Positions 63,865 to 64,000 of a DNA stretch of 64,000 nt are shown piece by piece. Position 1 is the first letter of the stretch. Each line of letters begins with the position of its first letter. Location: assembly GCF_003226555.1 (NCBI RefSeq), contig NZ_QKQS01000016.1:212835-276834 (forward strand), written 5' to 3'. The notes beneath the pieces were generated by a model, which saw only the letters and a program-made list of their open reading frames with translations, was not told where the DNA came from and made no database searches. The stretch comes from Rhodopseudomonas palustris. GTDB lineage: Bacteria; Pseudomonadota; Alphaproteobacteria; Rhizobiales; Xanthobacteraceae. A program made the position numbers and the translations under genes.

Positions 63865-64000
63865 AGTTTAGCGGACTGGTGATTGAGGGCCAACCGAAAC
63901 GGAGCGGCGGCGGTGGCTGCGGCGGCTCCAAGTTTAGCGGACTGGTGATTGAGGGCCAACCGAAACGATTGAAGAATTTCAGCGCCGCACTGATCAAGTT
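63865..64000. CRISPR. Type II-C CRISPR array (first units; continues past the window)
   Basis: Two identical 36-nt repeats at 63865-63900 and 63931-63966 (AGTTTAGCGG ... AACCGAAAC on the plus strand), two 30-nt spacers (63901-63930 and 63967-63996), and the first 4 nt of a third repeat at 63997. The repeat matches the anti-repeat upstream of cas9. Read on the minus strand the repeat starts GTTTCGG and ends GCTAAACT, resembling the repeat-embedded -10 of II-C arrays in Neisseria and Campylobacter, so transcription toward cas2 is favoured. Array length is unknown. Confidence 0.95.

Noticed and set aside
62445..64000. csn2 or cas4 gene after cas2
   Set aside because: The array begins 72 bp after cas2 and no frame there is coding, so the locus is subtype II-C as far as the window shows.

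Overview
The window is high-GC DNA with dense, mostly one-gene-per-locus packing, ATGA start/stop overlaps and long false ORFs on the antisense strand. Gene content and order point to an alphaproteobacterium of the Rhodopseudomonas/Bradyrhizobium group (Nitrobacteraceae, formerly Bradyrhizobiaceae). The markers are BA14K and DUF1236 proteins, an RNase E with a very large acidic insertion in its S1 domain, a SUF operon with two cysteine desulfurases, and dispersed palindromes of the type common in that family. I could not run a search, so the genus is an inference.

Layout. 1-3300: end of a probable spermidine-synthase-like gene, then a tightly overlapped two-component set on the minus strand (CHASE3 histidine kinase, single-domain receiver, receiver-histidine kinase). 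3480-5939: accC-accB-aroQ. 6225-9142: DUF1236 protein, a conserved small protein, and a cation-efflux/TetR pair behind a 23-bp palindromic operator. 9231-13045: envelope and redox genes (DsbA-like, Prx6-type peroxiredoxin, BA14K protein, M48 protease). 13153-16493: aminotransferase, bioY, dctA. 16873-26066: rne, amiC, PBP1A and prfB with its programmed +1 frameshift. 26073-31547: two 3-hydroxyisobutyrate-dehydrogenase-like genes, a GST pseudogene, a DMT exporter, an M23 peptidase and a Bcp-type peroxiredoxin. 31829-40740: giant AsmA-like protein, cytochrome b561, MFS transporter, tyrS, anmK, alpha/beta hydrolase. 40974-48491: the SUF iron-sulfur operon (NifS-like desulfurase, sufB, C, D, S, T, a VOC protein, A). 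48653-52196: a three-gene module of a Tat-exported LodA/GoxA-like quinoprotein, a LodB-like flavoprotein and a secreted RidA-family protein. 52278-58686: TfoX-like protein, diguanylate cyclase, DEAD-box helicase, AraC regulator, chemoreceptor.

58838-64000 is a type II-C CRISPR-Cas locus: cas9, cas1, cas2 and the first repeats of an array, with no csn2 or cas4. A 25-nt copy of the repeat lies just upstream of cas9. It is best read as the anti-repeat of a tracrRNA on the minus strand, divergent from cas9 and ending at a hairpin terminator shared with the chemoreceptor gene. The array runs off the end of the window.

The two most interesting items are (1) the LodA-LodB-RidA module, where an exported imine deaminase-like protein sits beside a predicted imine-forming amine/amino-acid oxidase, and (2) the compact regulatory region shared by tracrRNA and cas9, with a palindrome between opposed promoters and a hairpin over the cas9 ribosome binding site.
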